NCBI RefSeq assembly: GCF_031755915.1
Contig: NC_083383.1
Coordinates: 562,001-626,000, forward strand
Direction of reading: 5' to 3'
Length of the DNA stretch: 64,000 bases
Origin: Ziziphus jujuba
Lineage: Eukaryota; Streptophyta; Magnoliopsida; Rosales; Rhamnaceae
Of the stretch, positions 60,676-64,000 are shown piece after piece; the first letter of the stretch is position 1, and every line of letters starts with the position of its first letter. The notes under the pieces are model-generated. The model had not been told where the DNA came from. It saw nothing but the letters and a program-made list of their open reading frames with translations, and searched no databases. Both the position numbers and the translations under genes were made by a program.

Positions 60676-61279
60676 CTTAGCTAGTTTGTTTCATCTATAT
60701 ACATTCGCATGCGTGCTTAATTTTAAACTACGGATTATATCTCAAATTATTATTATTATTATTATTATTTGTTTTTGGTTCAATTGATATTACGTTATTT
60801 TCTACGTCGGGTATCTAAACATCGAGTCGGGATTTTATTTTGTTTTGTTTAGTAGCTGAATGGGCCGTACAGGTTCAGCCTTTTGTGTAACAAAGGGAGA
60901 TGATTGATTGGATATCGCCAACTAATTAAGATTCATTAGATGAATTTTGGAGCCCACGCACATAAATGTAAATTACTGCTTCCCTCTTATATCTGCCTCC
61001 GACGTCATAATTACATATATTGATTGATTAACATTTTGTATACAAGTCTCAGAGAATGAGAATATATGTTTTACGTAGTACGTACACTGCACAGTCAGAA
61101 ACATAATATATATATATATATGTATATATATTTATATATGCATTTAATTCTAACAAAATATTGATACTCATAACATTTTGATGTATATAATATTAAGATA
61201 AAATGAAAATGATGAGATTGGCAGATTACGAGTGCGTAAAAGGAGAAGAAGAGAAGAAAGAAAGAGGAGGCATGTGATG
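60676..61279. other. spacer and 3' flank of the MIZ1-like gene
   Basis: (ATT)n tract at about 60746-60769 and TA tracts at 61108-61138. No gene seen. Confidence 0.5.
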
Positions 61280-61954
61280 TCATGATCTCAAGAGAAAAAT
61301 ACTGAGCTCCTGGCCGGAGCTGCCAATGGGGTTGATCATATGAAAGGATTCGGAGTCGGAGGAGCCGACAACCCGCTCAAAGCTGGCGCGGAGGTACATG
61401 AGGTCGCCATCGGAGTCGTCAGATTTGGAGGAGAGGGGGAGCGGAAGAACGCCGGCACCGACGGAGACGGACTGCATGAGCTTGAGCACGGCCAAGTCGC
61501 TGACGGTCATCTGGCGCCGGATGGCGAAGCCAACCTTCCTTCCGTTGCAGTACATGGACCAGACGGGGACGTGGAAGAGGGAACACCTGGCCTTGTGTGG
61601 GTCCTGGTGGCATTCCAGAGCGATCCTCAGCAGCCCATGCTGCATCTCACGTGCCAGGTACGCCGTTGGGACTGCGAATTCCAGGAGCATCAGAGGCGAG
61701 CTTCGCGTGTCGTCTTGCAGGCAGAAGCTCACTCTGCCTTTCCTGTACCCGAAGAAGGTTCCCGTGATTGTCGTGGAGTCGGACTCCGTGGACACCGACT
61801 CCGATGGTTGGAAGCCGCAGCAGGGGACCATGCACTCCACCAGCGATCTCAAAGATCGTCGAAACCTCACTTCGCGCCCGCACTCCACCGCCGTTGCTGT
61901 GTCCATGATATGGACTAAAGGCCCTCTTTGGCTTCCAAGATCTATCATCCTCAT
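61280..61954 (-). CDS. MIZU-KUSSEI1-like protein (DUF617)
   Basis: Single exon, 224 aa. The DUF617/MIZ1 domain covers about 60-222: TGTFFGYRKGRVSFCLQDD, PLMLLEFAVPTAYLAREMQ, VWSMYCNGRKVGFAIRR and the C-terminal SFHMINPIGSSGQELSIFLLRS. Arabidopsis MIZ1 acts in root hydrotropism and associates with the ER; other members are poorly known. The N-terminus here is short compared with MIZ1 (roughly 300 aa), as in several paralogs. The start was taken at the first in-frame Met (61954); Met3 follows closely. Codon use is GC-richer than the surroundings, common for this intronless family. Confidence 0.93.
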   Translation of the reverse strand: MRMIDLGSQRGPLVHIMDTATAVECGREVRFRRSLRSLVECMVPCCGFQPSESVSTESDSTTITGTFFGYRKGRVSFCLQDDTRSSPLMLLEFAVPTAYLAREMQHGLLRIALECHQDPHKARCSLFHVPVWSMYCNGRKVGFAIRRQMTVSDLAVLKLMQSVSVGAGVLPLPLSSKSDDSDGDLMYLRASFERVVGSSDSESFHMINPIGSSGQELSIFLLRS

Positions 61955-62187
61955 TTTTATTTTTATTTTCTTATTTGGTTAAAATATTGCTGTAGCTCGA
62001 TGGACGGACGATCGAGTATGATCGACTACGTATATGTGGGTGTGTGTGTATATATATATATATGATATACTCTAATCAAAGTAATTAAGTAGCTTAATTA
62101 CTAATTAGGCAGATAAAATTAATAACCATGTAATAATATACTAATCTGTTATATAATGAAAATTAAGTAAGAAATTACAACCGAACG

Positions 62188-62223
62188 ACGAAGAAGAAGA
62201 AGAAGAAGAAGAAGAAGAAGAAG
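62188..62223. repeat. (GAA)n / (CTT)n microsatellite in the MIZ1-like leader
   Basis: About ten GAA units on the plus strand, CTT in the sense of the minus-strand gene, roughly 240 bp upstream of its ATG. CTT-rich 5' UTRs are common in plants. Confidence 0.85.
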
Positions 62224-62290
62224 GAGATAGAAAGACTGGAGTCTGAATGAAGTCTGGACTGGATAGAAGGAGTGAGTGAGTGTGTGGTTT

Positions 62291-62383
62291 CTTAAATAAA
62301 TGGCTCAAAAGAAAGTGGCCAAAATAAGGGTGCTGGGAGTGAGTGAGAGTGGGCCGAGGAATCGTGGGCAATAATTCTGCCCA
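62291..62383 (-). promoter_or_regulatory. putative MIZ1-like core promoter with upstream palindrome
   Basis: A TATA-like TATTTAAG (minus) lies at 62291-62298. About 70 bp upstream, 62361-62383 is a perfect 8-bp inverted repeat (CGTGGGCA ... TGCCCACG) in a GC-rich block with GTGGGCC-type and GGGCCC motifs, similar to TCP-factor sites. Confidence 0.35.
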
Positions 62384-62399
62384 CGAGGGCCTGCGGGGC

Positions 62400-64000
62400 C
62401 CGCCATCCTTTGGCACCATTTCGGAGGGACAGGAACACCGACAGAGACAGCGACGGTGACGGAGGCACCACCACCCCCACCATCACCATTCACCATTCAT
62501 GATTGCCAAAGCATCTCTTACTGTTTCCACCCACCACCCATCGAGAAAATCAATATTTTTCAGTTTTCTCCGAACATCATTATAATTAATACTTCTTCAG
62601 TGGTTTGGCTTTGCCATTTGCCTATATATATATATATATATATACAACTCCTAAGAATAATTATTGGTTATCATCTATATCTCTATATATATATTATATT
62701 ATATGAATTTAAAATAATAATAATACAGTCAATTAAATAGGACTAGGTAGGGTGTGGGATACTGTGGATTGGATAGAACTTTGGATGAGCTTCGCTTGAG
62801 CAAGAAGCACGCACGAGGCAATGATTAGACCCATTCCATCCTGTCTGTCCCAGACTCTCCCAGCTGCTCCCACCTACCAATGTCATTTACTCTCAAAGTT
62901 TTTCCCAACTTACATTATTATTTTGGGTGATGTACACCGCTGCTAATAGCCCAAAAAAAAAAAAAAAGCTACATTATTATCATTATTATTATACAATATT
63001 TCCATTTAAATTAATTAATTAATTCCTTCAAATTATACGTACCCGAGACCCACTAATTTCATGCGTTTTAATATTAGTGAAATGATTATTTAAATTTTAG
63101 TCCGCTAAAGGAAAAAAGATAGAAAAAAATTAAGTAATCCTCAAGAGTCCTAATTAATTTCATTTCATTTGGAAAAAAAACCCTTGAAGTTGGCCCCACG
63201 TTATTGATTAAGGGAAGTAGGTTTATATGCACGCTTCACAGCCCTTCTACCCTGATGATTCAATAATTTAGTTGAGAAAAAGTTAGGAGCATGCAAATTA
63301 ATTCTCCATGTTGTTTTTCTTTCATTTCTCCTTTTGTTGAGTCCTGAGGGAGAAAAAGGATGTGGTTTCTTTTTTCTTTCCGGAAAAGACCATAAGCACC
63401 TTTGTGTCGTTGGGTTCCAGGAAGAGAACAAAATATAAGGATTTGCTTTGTTGTTGTTGTTGGGTTTTTTTAATTTTTATTTTTCATTTTATTTTAATTT
63501 TTTAATTGAAAAGTAAAGACGGGCGTTTGAATTTAATCATGTCATGGGCCAGCGGTCACTCCAAGTGTCTCTTGCGCATGGCATGGGATTGGTGTTCCTA
63601 TTAGGCAGTGGATCCATAAATTTATATGTACAAGAAAATTCAATGAATATCTTCAAATTATAATAAATTTGGAACAGAACAGATCTATATACATTACAGA
63701 AATAGAATTAGATGCATGGATGGATGATACATTAATTGATATATATATATATATATATATTTTTTTTTTTCTTTTTGATAAAATGATACATCGATACTGA
63801 TATATATATATATATATATATATATGGAGAGAGAGAGAGAGAGATAAAGTTGATGATAATTTGGGAGGGGGAGTAGGTGGGACCCTGCACACACGGAGAC
63901 ACAGTTGCAGGAATTGCAGCGGGGACAACAACAGTTACTGCCGTTAAAAGTTGAAGGTTTTACATCATATCACCTGCTCCCTACGACTCGATGGCCAACA
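62400..64000. other. intergenic region at the window end
   Basis: TA tracts (62623-62645, 63741-63760, 63801-63825), a short GA tract (63826-63844) and homopolymers. No coding exon, RNA gene or element boundary could be supported. Confidence 0.5.

Noticed and set aside
61340..61982. Two plus-strand open frames of 192 and 194 aa
   Set aside because: They lie antisense to the well-supported MIZ1-like gene and have no recognisable domain.

Overview
This is a nuclear window from a eudicot plant, probably a woody dicot. It is AT-rich, has many (TA)n and poly-A/T tracts, short GT-AG introns and plant-specific gene families, and carries plastid-derived DNA and plant transposons. The species cannot be named from the sequence. 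All gene models below were built by eye from splice signals, reading-frame continuity and remembered family sequences; every intron phase was checked to add up to an uninterrupted frame.

Layout, left to right. 1-1028: the end of a decayed minus-strand LTR retrotransposon whose LTR carries a cluster of heat-shock-element-like sites. 2944-6097 (+): a proline/serine-rich plant protein of the hydroxyproline-rich glycoprotein family (3 exons, 480 aa). 6676-7542: a Mutator-like non-autonomous transposon with a 10-bp target duplication. 7553-10400: repeat-rich spacer with a 221-bp tandem duplication and long TA/T tracts. 11314-24753 (-): a 24-exon gene for the chloroplast stromal processing peptidase (M16 metallopeptidase, 1276 aa). 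Its introns hold a plastid trnI-CAU insertion, a Tourist-like MITE and another inverted-repeat element. 26491-28907 (-): a YjbQ/UPF0047 family protein (7 exons, 193 aa). 30073-33030 (+): a PhoD-like metallophosphatase (9 exons, 471 aa). 34529-36577 (+): an intronless LysM receptor-like pseudokinase of the LYK4/LYK5 chitin-receptor type. 37542-46013 (-): the TPR protein SKI3 of the Ski complex (22 exons, 1178 aa). 46950-50626 (-): a MIP1-type leucine-zipper plus DUF547 protein (10 exons, 540 aa). 54917-60670 (+): a nearly complete, young Ty3/Gypsy chromovirus with two LTRs, a CTTCG target duplication and two nonsense codons. 61280-61954 (-): a single-exon MIZU-KUSSEI1-like (DUF617) protein. 61955-64000: promoter and spacer.

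The genes do not form one pathway. They look like ordinary housekeeping or signalling neighbours: plastid protein import, RNA decay, chitin perception, root hydrotropism-like signalling.

The most unusual things seen are: (1) the retrotransposon LTR with at least four good heat-shock elements upstream of its TATA box; (2) many short local tandem duplications (23-221 bp), three of which span the stop codon of three different genes; (3) the plastid trnI insertion and MITEs inside the stromal peptidase gene. I found no CRISPR, operon or bacterial-type defence system, as expected for plant nuclear DNA.
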